Notes: generated by a model not told the origin, from the sequence alone. A stretch of 64,000 nucleotides of DNA from Channallabes apus (GCA_030522415.1 CM060106.1:61422533-61486532), one strand, 5' to 3'. Shown: positions 40,516-52,669, counted from the stretch's first letter. Numbers and translations: made by a program.

Positions 40516-43221
40516 TATGTTTTAAGCTGATCTCCATGTGTACTTAATAAACCTTCATGATACTTTATGAACATTTAATCATGGGCTACTGTACATCTAC
40601 CCGTGTATACACCTTTACAAATGATGCAGAAATTGTATAACTTTATGTTTGTATGAATGACGCCCCTTAACCCTTTAGATCTTCTGTAAGACACCGTAGA
40701 TTACGACCGTAGATTATCAGAGTAGTACGGTAAATAAAACACTACCAGCCCTTATTAAAGCGTTCCTCTGTTCTGTTTAAACACTCAGATATTCAGGAAA
40801 GTGTCTTTCCATGCTCACCTGCTGAGCCCCTGCTAAACCATCTTAGTTGTGTGTTTACAAAATAGACTTTGTATCCATAGTGGCAAAGAAGCAGTTTATA
40901 ATGGCACTTCCGAGGTCTACTGTGATACCCTCAGGCCTTTTTCTACATAAAGCACGATCATCTGGAACGTACGCCTGCATGCTGATATAATTATTGCCTG
41001 TTTATTCAGCCATCAGCACAAACGTTATTGTCTCACTTCATCTTACAAACACAAATTGTAAATTCAAGTTCCACCAAGCAGGAAGGTTTATACTATAATA
41101 AGATTATTCAATTCATTCTTCCCAGTTTCATTCAACTAGAGGGTGTTTCAGTTGGATTTAAAACTATTTATAAAAGGTGGGCTACATAGATCTTCATCTC
41201 GGAGTTGTATCGGATGGACAATGGACAGCAGAACGAACCTTTAAAAATTATACCTGTAGAAATAAACACTTTATGACCTCGGTAGGTGAAGTTGAACTGG
41301 CAGGAAATACAAGCAGCTCCACCACCAGACTCGAGCTAAAATTCAGCCCTTTTGGAGAGATGATTTTATATGTGCCTCAAAAATGGCCATTTTTCAGCAC
41401 TATAGTCTCTCGCTTCAAACAATAATCATTTAAAATGCTAATTATTCATATTCACATATATTAATATTGATACTAAAATTGGTTTCAGCCTTTAGAAGCA
41501 TATGACCTATTATAACAGTATACTTGTTTCTGATAAAACATTAAAAAGGGAAAATCTGTAGTGTCTGTAACCATTGTCAAATTCATCTTAACAATTTTGC
41601 ATTTTAGAATAATTTTCAATAAACTTTTTCAGGTTAATGTCTTTTCACGTGAAATCTAAATTGGCCAAGTTAAATCTGAATGACAATTACAGTAAGAGCA
41701 TTGAAAGATCTGAATTTAAAGAAGTTACAGACACTACATAAAAGGCCATGAAATTGTATTTAGCAAATTTGTGTTTTATTTGATAGTGTTTATCTATAAA
41801 TAAGTGCATATTTACAGAACATTGAGCATGGATAGTGAGACAAGAAGTATTAAGTATTATGACACGTGGTGTTATATGATCTGGAAATTCACTTTTTCAC
41901 CTACTTAGGCGAGTCACATTTTAGCACTCATACCATATTTTGGTTTTGCACTGGATCATTATTAGGGTCCAAGCACTATTATTACATCAGCACAGTGGCG
42001 ACATATAACAACTATGGTAATTATGATGTTTCAATAGTGCTGATGTCATAATGTGCGAAGGTCACTTTGTTCTGCACACAATAGCAGGACAATAATTCTG
42101 GACGTAGGCAGATGGCGGGACATTCGCACATTATGACATCAGCATTGCCCCCCCCCCCCCCTACGTACGTAATCGCTATCAAAGATTATATTAGAACATA
42201 AATTCATAGGTTTATTATTATCAAATATGATATTACAATTATAATAAACTTTAGGCACGTGACAGCCGTCAAGACCATTAATACAAATTCTTGTATAATG
42301 TTTATATTGTGGCACATTTATTTTTCAGGGCTTTGAACATGAATATGCAAAAAATGCGAAATAAACATTTAAAAATTATATATAAATATTGTTTATGATG
42401 AAGAATTAGACAAAACTAAATTTATTATAAAATAAAGAATATAAAAGTATACATCTTATACAGTATATGAAAAATATATAAATATTTATATTTTTTCATG
42501 TACACCATATTTATTTTCATATTACTTATTTTATTGTATTGTCTCCTGTAATTTTTAATTTGTAAAGCTTTAACCTATGAATTTCTGTTCTATTATAATC
42601 TTTGATAGTGATTATGTAGGGGGGCAATCCATGGCAGGGGGGCATTTTAGTACATAACACCGGCACTGCACAAGTTGCTGCAGTTTGGGCATCGGGGGGC
42701 AACTGGACAGTAACCTACCGGTGGGCCACAAACGCCCCCCGATATTAATAAAATAGTGTCTTCTTAAAGAAACAAACCAAACTGTCTGACACACTGAAGT
42801 ATATAGATAGCTGCCCGATTACAAACTAACTTATAAAAACAGGTTAAAAACATGAACTACAAGTTAAAACTAAATAAAATTAAACTTTCCTCATAATAAA
42901 TAAAGCTGGATATCGTCTAACCAAACCCTCCTCATTAAACTCATTAAAGCTAACAGTCGAACTCATTTTATTATCTTTAGCTAAATACCTTATAGGGAGT
43001 GAAGTGACAATGACAAATACTGTGGGGACATTTAGTCATTTAGACGCTTTAAATAAGCACAACACAAAGCCAGTGTGTTACTGTAGGTAATTAGTTCAAA
43101 CTAGTTAAAAACATGAATCCGGGTCAACAGTTAAACTGCCCCCTTCGTGTTACTCACCATCAGCACAAAGGCAGGTTTTAAACCCGGAAACCAGAAGAAA
43201 TGACAGAATTAGTCTCATCAT
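35141..43221 (-). CDS. GPI-anchored carbonic anhydrase IV-like protein, predicted inactive
   Basis: Eight exons: 43221-43158 (signal peptide MMRLILSFLLVSGF), 40330-40277, 40169-40005 (CGAKQSPINI), 38674-38520, 37438-37346, 36895-36826, 35679-35525 (YYYYEGSVTKPGC) and 35410-35141. All have splice signals and junctions in phase. Exon 8 continues from VQPLHGR into four SSDPPP repeats and a hydrophobic C-terminus, as in GPI-anchored CA4. The zinc site is damaged: the QFHLHWG motif reads RIDFHWG, and the third ligand position reads MEIQVLH, leaving one of three histidines. The NNGH proton-shuttle segment is also absent. It is probably a cell-surface binding protein or non-catalytic relative. Introns hold several transposons. 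Confidence 0.85.
35229..35307. repeat. 18-bp coding minisatellite (SSDPPP stalk)
   Basis: About four copies of 'ggtggaggatcagagctg' encode the Ser/Asp/Pro stalk of the carbonic anhydrase-like protein. Confidence 0.9.
35818..35881 (+). mobile_element. LINE 3' tail fragment
   Basis: 'gctgctttgagacaatgacg' and 'gctatagaaataaaacgg' match the 3' end of the LINE at 24227-29340; a short 5'-truncated copy. Confidence 0.65.
37470..37906. mobile_element. Short Tc1-type inverted-repeat element
   Basis: Left end CAGTCCCAGTCAAAAGTTTG after TA; right end carries the inverse 'ccaaacttttgactgg'. About 440 bp without a transposase frame, in a carbonic anhydrase intron. Confidence 0.7.
40363..40515 (+). mobile_element. 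SINE fragment with (TG)n
   Basis: 'gtcagcactgtcgccctgc' and 'ccaaagacatgcaggttagg' match the tRNA-derived SINE family; followed by a TG microsatellite. Confidence 0.6.
40675..42037. other. Carbonic anhydrase first intron, right part
   Basis: AT-rich DNA with no recognisable exon. At 41985-42037 is a fragment containing 'acatcagcacagtgg' that belongs to the hairpin repeat beside it. Confidence 0.5.
42038..42144. repeat. 22-bp perfect inverted repeat (hairpin)
   Basis: 42038-42059 and 42123-42144 are exact inverse complements ('gatgtcataatgtgc') around a 63-bp loop. The arm recurs at 45348-45367. Confidence 0.85.
42144..42628. mobile_element. MITE with long terminal inverted repeats
   Basis: The left arm (ATTGCCCCCC, then 'aatcgctatcaaagatta' and on to 'aaattcataggtt') is matched inversely by 42570-42628. 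The AT-rich centre is noncoding. Length about 485 bp. Confidence 0.75.
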
Positions 43222-43511
43222 GTTGGATAAACTCCAGAGATCTTCACCAGACAGGTAACACACACTAACACACACTGACACACACTGACACACACTGGGG
43301 TCTCGAGCAGCGATCAGGGGGAAGCTGACTCGTCATAGTCGAGCCTCATCTAGGATCTCGGATCCTCAGCAACTGCGTCACTAACGGGTTTTCATTCTGA
43401 CGTATCAAACGTTTATAAACGTCGCGTCATAATGTCTAGAGAATTCCACCAGATAAATATATAAATATATAATCACAGGTTATAATTATAAAAGTGCACA
43501 AGTGTGACTTA

Positions 43512-43975
43512 CTGTCTATTAACATCTGTAATATTCCCTCCATATGTCCTATTAACATCTGTAATATTCCCTCCATATGTCCTATTAACATCTGTAATAT
43601 TCCCTCCATATGTTCTATTAACATCTGTAATATTCCCTCCATATGTCCTATTAACATCTGTAATATTCCCTCCATATGTTCTATTAACATCTGTAATATC
43701 CCCTCCATATGTTCTATTAACATCTGTAATATCCCCTCCATATGTTCTATTAACATCTGTAATATCCCCTCCATATGTTCTATTAACATCTGTAATATTC
43801 CCTCCATATGTTCTATTAACATCTGTAATATTGCCTCCATATGTTCTATTAACATCTGTAATATTCCCTCCATATGTTCTATTAACATCTGTAATATTCC
43901 CTCCATATGTTCTATTAACATCTGTAATATTCCCTCCATATGTTCTATTAACATCTGTAATATTCCCTCCACATG
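43512..43975. repeat. 33-bp minisatellite, about 14 copies
   Basis: The unit 'ctattaacatctgtaatatt' plus 'ccctccatatgtt' repeats with few substitutions. Because 33 is a multiple of 3, several frames stay open; these are not genes. Confidence 0.95.
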
Positions 43976-44006
43976 TTCATATTCCTGTGAAAGATCAAGT
44001 TAATTA

Positions 44007-44927
44007 CAGTTGTGTTTAAAATAATAGCAGTGTGTTGAATAAAGTGAGTAAATCTCCAGATCCATATAATAACGTTTAATTTAAACCACATAAACACACT
44101 GGACCGCCTGTACATTCTGACTCACAACATGAAGAAAAATGTGATAAATGTAGTATTAGTTTAATGTAAGTGAAGAAAAACTAATATTATTCTGTTCAAA
44201 ATAAATATCAGTGTCATTATTCATCTTTATAAAGTGATGAATTTACTGTTTAAACAAAACGCTTGAAGTTTAATCTCTCTTGTGCGTCTCTGAACTAATA
44301 TTTCGTTGTATAATCAGCTTTCTGAGATCTGCTTCACATCTGTACAGTTGTACTACACGCCACAATTCCTCTACATTTCCTGGTTTTGCCTCAGAAACAG
44401 TATTTTTAATGTCGGGCCACAAGTTGTTCTGTTGGATTAAGTTCTGGGGATCGGACTGGACTCTCCATAACGTTAATCTTGTTGGTCTGGAACCAGGACG
44501 CTGCTCGGCTTACTGGTGTGTTTGGGGTCGTTGTCTTGTTGAAACACCCATTTCAAGGGCATTTCCTCTTCAGCATGAGGCAACACGACCTCTTTAAGTA
44601 TTCTGATGGACTCAAATTGATCCACGATCCCTGAAATGTGATAAATAGACCCGACACCACAGTACGAGAAGCTACATCTCCATATCATGATGCTTGTGTC
44701 TCCATGCTTCACCGTCTTCACACTGTTCTGTGGCTTGTATTCAGTGTTTGGGGGTCACATGACAAACTGTCTGCGGCCTCTAGACCCAAAAACAACAATC
44801 TGCTTTCGCACCATTTCCCTTTAGGCCAGTCAGTGTGTTCTTTGGTGAACTCTAACCTCTTCAGCACATGTCTTGCTGATAGCTGGACTTCACTGTTTTC
44901 AACACACTGCTATTATTTCGACCTCTG
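44007..44927 (-). mobile_element. Internally deleted Tc1-like transposon
   Basis: TA on both sides; inverted ends share AAATAATAGCAGTGTGTTGA. A minus-strand transposase remnant (44473-44721) shows KHGDTSIMIW and FQQDNDPKHTSK. At 921 bp it is well short of a full Tc1. Confidence 0.88.
44473..44721 (-). pseudogene. Tc1-like transposase fragment
   Basis: About 80 residues of the DDE domain with the second catalytic Asp (VFQQDNDPKHTSK). The N-terminal DNA-binding domain is gone. Confidence 0.8.
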
Positions 44928-44929
44928 TA

Positions 44930-47058
44930 TTTAATCATCGTAATTAATAAAGACATTTATACATTTGGTGGCGATCGTGATGGTGCGGGTGCTTGGGCCA
45001 GTCATCGCTTGTGTAGAATAAATAATTTGTGTGTGTGTGTGTGTGTGTGTGTAATGTGTCTCCATTGTTTTGCAAATGACCCAATATATCTGTCCTCCTG
45101 TTGGATTGAGCCAATGACCTTCATAGTGAAAACTATTCGGCTCAATGAGCTCTAGAAGTGTACCGAGTTTGACTTGTTTATGTGTAAGTACAGTAGCTAT
45201 GCATCAAAGTATACAAGTCACACTCGGGGCCCAAACTCGCAGGCGTCCTAACGGCAGCAGTGTGTGAGCAGGAGAAGATCTCCAAAAGGGCCTGGATAAT
45301 TGACAAAGAAAGAAATTTTTTTTTTTTTTTATCCTTAATGGGCCTTGGCACATTATGACATCAGCACTATTTAAACAGCATCATCAGAGCAATGGCGATG
45401 ACGTCATATTCATGTTTCTTTTAGGCCTGACATTTTCTGCATTTATTTACCAATTTCCATGGGTTTTCCTGTTGTTTTTTTTGTTCTATTGTCTAAATAA
45501 AATGAGTCCCTTTTGGCCATTTGTTGAACATTGGATAAGTATACTGTAGTTGATATTAGTGATTCATTAACGGCTCATACTTTGGCATATTTGCTTTTTC
45601 ATCAGCAGTTGTCCCAGGACTTGTACCCCTCTCTCACCTATGCAGAGTCAGCGCAAACAAAATGCACTAAAAAGAATGTATATAAATGTTAAAATCTACA
45701 GATTTACAGTTACAATAAAATGCTATTAAAATATAAATATATAAAATGTATAAATGAGACAGAATGTGCGATATAAAAGGGTATAAGATGTATAGAAACG
45801 CGCAGTGAATCACGACTTGGGGCTCAGCAGACAAAAGTGTTCAAGGACGTTGACTCGGCCCCCAAATTCTCCAGATCCCAGTCTGATTGAGGATCCACCA
45901 AATGCACTGGACAAAATATTCTGCCTGACGGAGGCTCCACCTCACAACCCACAGCACAGTAAGGATCCACTGCTACAGCACACACCAAGAAGCTCCGTGT
46001 GTCTTCCTCCATGGTTTTAATGTTAATACTTTTAAATGTTGTGGCTGATCCGTGTAGAGAAAACAATTAAACACTTCAAAGCTACGTAAAGTTTTGTCCA
46101 AGGTTAATTTTTTCTTTAACAGGAAAAGAAAATGAATTAAAAAGAAGGCAGATCCCACAGACATTATTTTTATTTGCCCCATGGGATTAGACTTGAACAG
46201 TGCAATTCTTTACCACATTTACTAAGTGACAAATTCCAGCCACTACAGGTACAGATAAATAATATATATATAAATATAATTACAGTGGGTTTGGTTTTTA
46301 TTTTATTTTCTAAATCCATCATCATTTTCCATTCGGGAAAAAAAAAAAGACGTAGATCATTATTTCATGGCAGAACCTCAGAAACACTCACTTGCTAAGT
46401 ATTCGTACCGTTATACAGGTTTAGTCATTAATGAGAAGTGACATGGTGCAGTCGACAAGAGAAGGAAACATTTAATGAAAATAAATAATGTATAATAAAT
46501 AAATATTTGAACATATTTTTTTAGGATTTGCGTAATGCTGTTCTGCATGTTTCAGTTCAACGACACACAAAATTAAACTTTCCTCGGGTCTGAACAATTC
46601 ACTGCTCTGTGAACTCGCTGCTTCAGAACTGTTTAACATGCCAAAGGCAAGAAGGAAAAGGAGAAAAAGTTAGTAAATTGTATTGTTTTTCATTCTTAAA
46701 GACATAATTTTACATTAAAAAAAAAGAATACAAATGATTTGCAATGTTTATATGTAATTGGTCTGACTATTTTATTCATTTAAAGTTTCCTTTTAGTTTT
46801 TTTGAGGCACAGGAAGTTTAAACAGAACTGGTAGCAGAAACCACTCCTTAAAATACTTCACCCACCTGTTGATGTTAATCTGTAGTTAAATCAATGCTGA
46901 TGATAAGGATTCCCCTGAATACACAAGAGCACGTCAAGAACAGAACTACAACAAGGAGGAACAGTACAGCAGTGATGCTGCATCTTTTAGCCTCCATCCT
47001 CATACGCACTGGTTTCTGCCCCCATTATGTGAAGAAACAAGATACACTACATATCAAA
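44930..47058. other. Intergenic, AT-rich
   Basis: Holds a (GT)n run at 45027-45051, a copy of the hairpin arm near 45348 and a poly-T at 45316-45330. Short frames here look random. Confidence 0.5.
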
Positions 47059-48510
47059 TCAATTGTGTTCCTCCGTCTCCTCCTCCAGAGTTCTGGATAC
47101 AATGTGACTTGTGCTTGTGGAGATGAAACATCTTTTTGCACCACGGACACTGTAGCCACAGCGCCCCCTGGTGGACTTTGTGAAATCAGGCTTTCTCTGT
47201 CAAAGAGAGAGAAAGAGATTTATGAGTTCAGCTCCTCTGTGTGATTAAAAATCCTTCACCTCTTCCTCCGTTTTAGACTCCATTCAGTCATTAAACCGTT
47301 CCCTGACTCAGTCTTGTAGTTCATTCTGAATGAAAAGTTCTTACCTGCAGTGACGGCGTCTCTTAGCAACCCAGAACTCACTGTCACAGTCGAAGCGATG
47401 CCAGGCCATGTGGTCTGGAACCCACCTGGTAACCAGGTTCAGAAACAAGTCTGGGTCAGATCGGATTTAATATATAGACTTTAACTTATTTCATTTATAT
47501 TCATATTTAATGACAAGTTTATATGGCTAAAATATGACTAAATCTAAACTTTCAAGGCATGAAAACAGACACACACCACCTCCCACTGCTGATCTGGAGT
47601 TTGTAGTTTACTCCTCTAATGCCAAAAAACATCACCTAAAGACCCGAATCTGCATGATTTAATAAACTGCAGCAAGATTGTCCCAATGAAAAATGACATG
47701 AAGATACAAGTGTCCGCTATGTAGTGACTGGTTACTGGTTATTATTAGGGTAAAGCAGTTCGGAATGATTTGTCTATATTTGAGTTGCTGACACCGGAGA
47801 TGTGAAACCGGCAGAGCCGGTCATACAGTCAGATTCACCTCGGTATCTTTTCTCTCCACTCGATCCCAGCTGCCCTCGCCGAGGCGAGTCCTCTTCGTCA
47901 TCATCATCATCATCATCATCATCTGACTCTCGGAGGCATGTCTGGAATGAAAAAAGGTTAGCACATCAATGGTTTAAAATAACCCACCATCAATATTCCT
48001 TTGTTCTATGCAGTAACTGTGGTGGCGCTCACAATGTCATCCTCGTAGTAGATGTCTGGCTTGGATGAAGCTGTACTGCCTGCTCTTCAGCTTCATCTGC
48101 AGCTGTTTGACCTGCCGCCGCAACCCCTCCTGCTCGTAGCTCGCCTCAATTTGACGTAGCGCCACCGGCAGACCGTCGTCATCCGCGCAGTGGGCCGCTG
48201 ACGGAATCTGAGGGAACGATTGTCCCAGGGCTGAAGAAAAGGATGAAGAATTGCAGAGTGCAGCGTTTTTCACTGCTGACATCCAACCAGGCTGGACTGG
48301 ACTGCTCAGATTACGCTGAGCCTCTCCGTACCCTGGGTTGGTGTTACCGGACTGGGTACGGAGGAGCTTCCTAAGACCCTGGGTCCACCTTTCATCATTT
48401 GTAGCCAGAGCGGAGACCGGAGCCTTTCCCGTGTTGACCCGCTGAACAGAATGCAGCTCAGCCACGGTGCCATACTCGTCCTTTATGGCGAGGGTGGCGT
48501 CTCCTGACAT
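47059..48510 (-). CDS. Unnamed four-exon protein, acidic run then basic Cys/His region
   Basis: Exons: 48510-48033 (start MSGDATLAIKDEYGTVAEL), 47941-47839, 47450-47345 and 47194-47059. Exon 1 has a coiled-coil-like end (EEGLRRQVKQLQMKLKS). It then seems to lose frame, because the phase that fits exon 2 reads SSKPDIYYEDDI followed by TCLRE and a nine-Asp run. Exons 2-4 join in phase: DLFLNLVTRWVPDHMAWH, FDCDSEFWVAKRRRHCR and a tail ending LEEETEEHN. I do not recognise the family. The Asp run is coded by an ATC/GAT microsatellite. Nuclear localisation is a guess from the KRRR stretch. Confidence 0.5.
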
Positions 48511-48759
48511 GGGGCCACTTCCTGGTCCTCAGTACACAGTTCAGTGTCAGAGGGTAACTCTTGGTGGTCTGTGAAACTCCGCCCCCTGGCCCATGATTGT
48601 CTCCAGAGGAGGCCGTCCCTCTCGGCACTGCTTATTTAAGTCGGGATCGCTGGAGGTGCGTGTGAGGGCTACGACATTTTCAAAAGCGCACAGCAAGTTG
48701 TCCATCGAGCGCGTCCTGGGGAGCCTGTATTAAAATAAAACAGCTCTGTAACTCCCTTT

Positions 48760-49500
48760 TACACTCAAAAAAATTAACTGTGCTCTACTCAATTTTTTGT
48801 TGGAACATTTTTACACTTAAAAATATAAAAATAAATATAGAAATTGCAAAATCATGTAAAATATACTTCATGAATTGAGTTACAGGTCAGTAAAAAAAAT
48901 GAAGTAGACCTGAATAACTTTATTTAGTACAATAATGTACAAAATTGAGTAAATGTAATGAAAATCAGGAGTTAATGCAATAGTTACCCCGAGTGAAAAT
49001 GAGTCAAATAATTGAGTAGATATGATTGAAGTGCAAAGTAGAAGAAACTGAAAATTACACTATTATTTAACAAACAAATGTGCTCCATTTACTAAATATT
49101 TTAACTGCATTTAATTCTTACTGCTCCATCACACAATTAATATCTTACACTTAATGTTTTTTTAATATAAATTTTGTTTTTAATCAAGTTTTTTTTAGTT
49201 CAATGTATCTAATGACACCAAATGATAAACAAATAAACAATAAACACTTTACCATTTTAATTCAACATTTATTCCCCCAATTGGACAGGACATGATGTCT
49301 AAACTCAATCTGGTTTACTTTACAAATGAGCTGATCATAAACAATGAGCTGAACTGATCTCATTAGTAAACATAAACAATACTTCTGCCACAAGTATTAT
49401 ACAGTTCATATGTGGAAAGTAGACTTTTTGTATTAGAATAGAATCACAGAGTCACATTTTACACCTGAAAGACTGAACACCTTCACACTGCAGTTTCCTG
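48760..49500. other. AT-rich intergenic sequence, probable old transposon
   Basis: Repeated 'aattgagta'-type words and 'acactcaaaaaaatt' suggest a dispersed repeat, but no clear ends were seen. Confidence 0.35.
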
Positions 49501-49787
49501 AAAACTCTGGGGTCCATACAGATGCTACACCTGGGGTTATTGGAATATTTGGCAACCCGAGCAGAGAGAGAGCCGCTACTTTATTCCGAGCTCCGCCCCC
49601 AGACTGAGCAGCTTTATAACTTGTTCGTCCTCTTACGAAGACTGAACATATAACCGATATTATAATATATTATTCCCTCGAAACGCCGGTGATATGGTTA
49701 AGTTGTAATTAGTGTCGCCGCACACCGCTTCATTAGCACCGCTAGCCCGTTAGCTACCTGAAGTCTGTTTCCGCTGCGTCACACCCG

Positions 49788-49903
49788 GATGATCTCCGTC
49801 TTCAGACACCAGGTCGGCCGTGTCTCTGCCTCTGAGTGCCGGGGAGGAGACACACTGGAGCTGCTGGAGGCCGTGGAGAAGCTGATCAGCGCCCCCTACA
49901 GGT
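49788..49903 (+). CDS. First coding exon of an unnamed gene
   Basis: The ATG lies in a CpG-containing stretch; the frame reads MISVFRHQVGRVSASECR, then LELLEAVEKLISAPYR and a GTGATG donor-like site. Later exons are not recognised in the window. The last 70 or so coding bases and the intron start are duplicated at 58112-58216. The exon is a plausible inference from its open frame and duplication only. Confidence 0.4.
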
Positions 49904-49953
49904 GATGCTGTAGCCCGCTGTTCGTACAGTTCTTTTCAATAATAACCAATAAC

Positions 49954-51429
49954 CAGAGGTGGAAAGTAACGAATTACATTTACTCGCGTTACTGTAATTG
50001 AGTAGCTTTTTTGTGTATTTCTACTTTTTAAAGTAGTTTTAAAAATCTGTAATTTTACTTTTACTTAAGTACGTTTTGTTTGAAGTATTGTAATTCGCTA
50101 CATTTTAAATCATATTCGCTACTGAGTAAAAAATAAATGAATGAAAATTATAAAATAATAAAAGATATTATGCTGTATAAATGCTCCGTTGCGCTCGCGT
50201 GTGTGTATCATGTCCTGGTCGCGCGCCGCTCCAGACTCCACTCCAGGTTTTCTGACATCGGCATCTTCCTGACCTTCCACACGGTCGCTTCCGCCCTGAG
50301 TGACGTCATCGACTAGTGCGACTGGAGAGAGACGCGGGAAAGATGAAAGAGGTTGTGATTTTAGCGTTTTGATATTTGGTTGTGTATTCTGGTTTGACTT
50401 TTTGCCTCCAATTGACGTTGATTATTGCTTTGTCCCTATGGTTTGGTTGGTCTTTGTATATATTTATAGATAATTTCACTGTATGTCTGTGCACTCACTA
50501 GTAGTAGGGGCGTGGCTGCCATTTATTTTTGGAAGAGGGAATTTATTTGGGAATTTATTTGCTCAGGATGTTATGTGGCAATAAAATAAAGATAGCTGAC
50601 TACCTTATTGTACGGAATGATGGGGGATGGGGGGGGGGTGATAAAATTATATATACATAATATATATAAGGTTATCAAAGCAGTCCCACAGCTTAATCAT
50701 AGCTAAAACAATCCAGTGAAATATTCGACTGTGAGACTTTTTTGAGCCAGGTATTTTATATAGTTTATCTTAGGTTTATATTTTATATAGTTTATATAGG
50801 TTTAGGGAGTCCGGGAAGGTACCTGTATTTTTGTTTGTGTGTTTTTTTTTTTTTGCAGGTAATCTAGCTACTAAATATAAATACCATTTTGTTTATTATT
50901 TTGTCCTGGGTCCATCCTGAATCTGACCCTCCTCCTGTTGTGTGTGTGTGTGTGTGTATACAAACCTCATTTTTTCATCAGTCAATGATTGGATCTAGTT
51001 CTTTCTGCCATATACCACCATTTCCATACAGTTTAAAATAGAACCCTGAACCATTCTTTTGCTGTATGACCCTAGACTGGGACGTAACACCATATTTAAG
51101 TGACCACTTTGATTTTCAAGCACAAGAAGGACAACAGCTTTATTATGCAAAGGTGTTCCTTCAGTTAAAAACAACTAGTTTGAGATTTATATCTGCTCAT
51201 CTTTTTTGAACTACGCTAGAATGCCTCATCCCACCCCCGCTGTTAAAAAAATAAAAATAAAAAAGTAACTCTGTAACTTTTACTCTGAGTAAATTTTTTA
51301 ATGAGCTACTTTTTACTTTTAGTTGAGTAGATTTTTATAAGGGTAACTTTACTTGTACTTAAGTAAAATTTCACTGAAGTAACAGTACTTGTACTTGAGT
51401 ACAAAATTTTATTACTCTTTCCACCTCTG
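49954..51429. mobile_element. Nonautonomous hAT-like element with 8-bp target duplication
   Basis: Ends CAGAGGTGGAAAGTAACG and, inversely, 'tctttccacctctg'. Flanked by CCAATAAC at 49946-49953 and 51430-51437. There is no transposase frame. Length 1476 bp. Confidence 0.88.
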
Positions 51430-52116
51430 CCAATAACCCCTGTCTGCAGCCTGCAGATCGGGGCGGGGCTGAATCTGGGGCGGGGCTGCACGTGTTGCCC
51501 CGCCCACATTGTTTCTCATTGGTTGTAAGGAAAGTAATGACGTCGTGCAACGTTCCTCCCACAACTCCTCTCATTGGTTAGTGAAATGGATTGAAGTCGC
51601 TGCCACGATAAACAGGAAATGCCGTTGGAAACAGTATTTAGGAATTATACATTTTATACAAACGCTGAAATGTTTATTTATTCAGCTTTCAGATGCGTAC
51701 AAAACTCAGTTAAGTTTTTTTTTTTTTTTTATGTACGCTTATTACTTGTTTGTGGTTCAAGGTTACATACATTTACAAGCAAGACTTCCGCTGTTTTTCT
51801 CCCATTTCTGGCAACCCGTGACTAAAAATTTAAATGTCAATCAATCGCGTTTATTTACAGCCTTTTCCCCCCTTTTTTATTGTTAATAAAATACATAAAT
51901 GTGGAATATTCTCAGCAAAAGTTTCTACTATCCATATGTTATTAAATTAATAAATAGAAAAGGGTTGTTAAACATTTATAAATACAAACATTTATGACAC
52001 ATTAATGAATTTCACTGTTATTTATTTATTTATACAGTTCACAGTTATTTCTGATAGAGGAGAAAGCAGGTATTTATACATCTCTCTGTGGTCAAGCATT
52101 AATTCTCCCTCCCAAT

Positions 52117-52669
52117 CTAATAATGGCAGGTGAAACAGCAGTCTGGCTCCTCTGTGACATCATAAAATCCTCTGAGGCAAACACGTTTCCCATTTCCGTA
52201 ATAACCCAAGCAGGTCGTGAATAACATTTTACACATTTTGCATTCTTTAATTTCAAAAGGCACTCGTAATTCAGCCCTTGATGTTTCACTCCATATTTTT
52301 TCCAGTTCACAACATCTGTAGTCAAAAACACACACACAAAGCAGAAGTCATCTAGGATTGTTAGCCATGATACAGCTTTAAAAATACAATAAGCAAAATT
52401 ACATTTAAAAAAGGACGGATGCTTACTGTCACATGCATAGTGTGCCTTCTGTCTGAACTGCGTCCTGTTCACAACTGCACTAAAGCAACTGCAAGTAAGC
52501 GAAAGATTCATGTAGGCAGCATCTCCATCCTGTAGCACTACTTCCAACATCTCCAGGGGGAACTGGAAAGTATATGGAATAGTTTTAAGCCTTCATTTGC
52601 TTAAATGAAACAGGACAGTATTACAGCACTTAAGAGACTTACATCCAAAAGTTGTAACTCAGGAGTCAT
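52117..52669 (-). pseudogene. F-box-like protein gene, copy 1
   Basis: Exons 52669-52643 (MTPELQLLD), 52562-52427 and 52315-52117. Exon 2 gives an F-box-like helix set: FPLEMLEVVLQDGDAAYMNL, then LTCSCFSAVV and FRQKAHYA. Exon 3 starts VVNWKKY, but the Cys-rich end (ECKMCKMLF, CLGYYGNGKR, LRGFYDV) is in another frame. A single missing base near 52291 would explain this. Copy 1 also has a 3-bp loss at the end of exon 2 (ACD where copy 2 has AWFD). It looks like a fish multicopy family; F-box proteins recruit substrates to SCF ubiquitin ligases. Confidence 0.55.

Noticed and set aside
43512..43975. Regular repeats that might suggest a CRISPR array
   Set aside because: The units are directly tandem with no unique spacers, and the window is vertebrate DNA.
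43436..44019. Three long repetitive open frames on both strands (170-180 residues each)
   Set aside because: They are produced by the 33-bp tandem repeat, whose length is a multiple of three. There is no start context, no family and no splice structure.
47059..47194. Zinc-finger-like reading LQCPWCKKMFHLHKHKSHC of the last exon
   Set aside because: It lies in a frame that does not join the preceding exon in phase; the in-phase reading gives RKPDFTKSTRGRCGYS and a stop. Kept only as a possibility.
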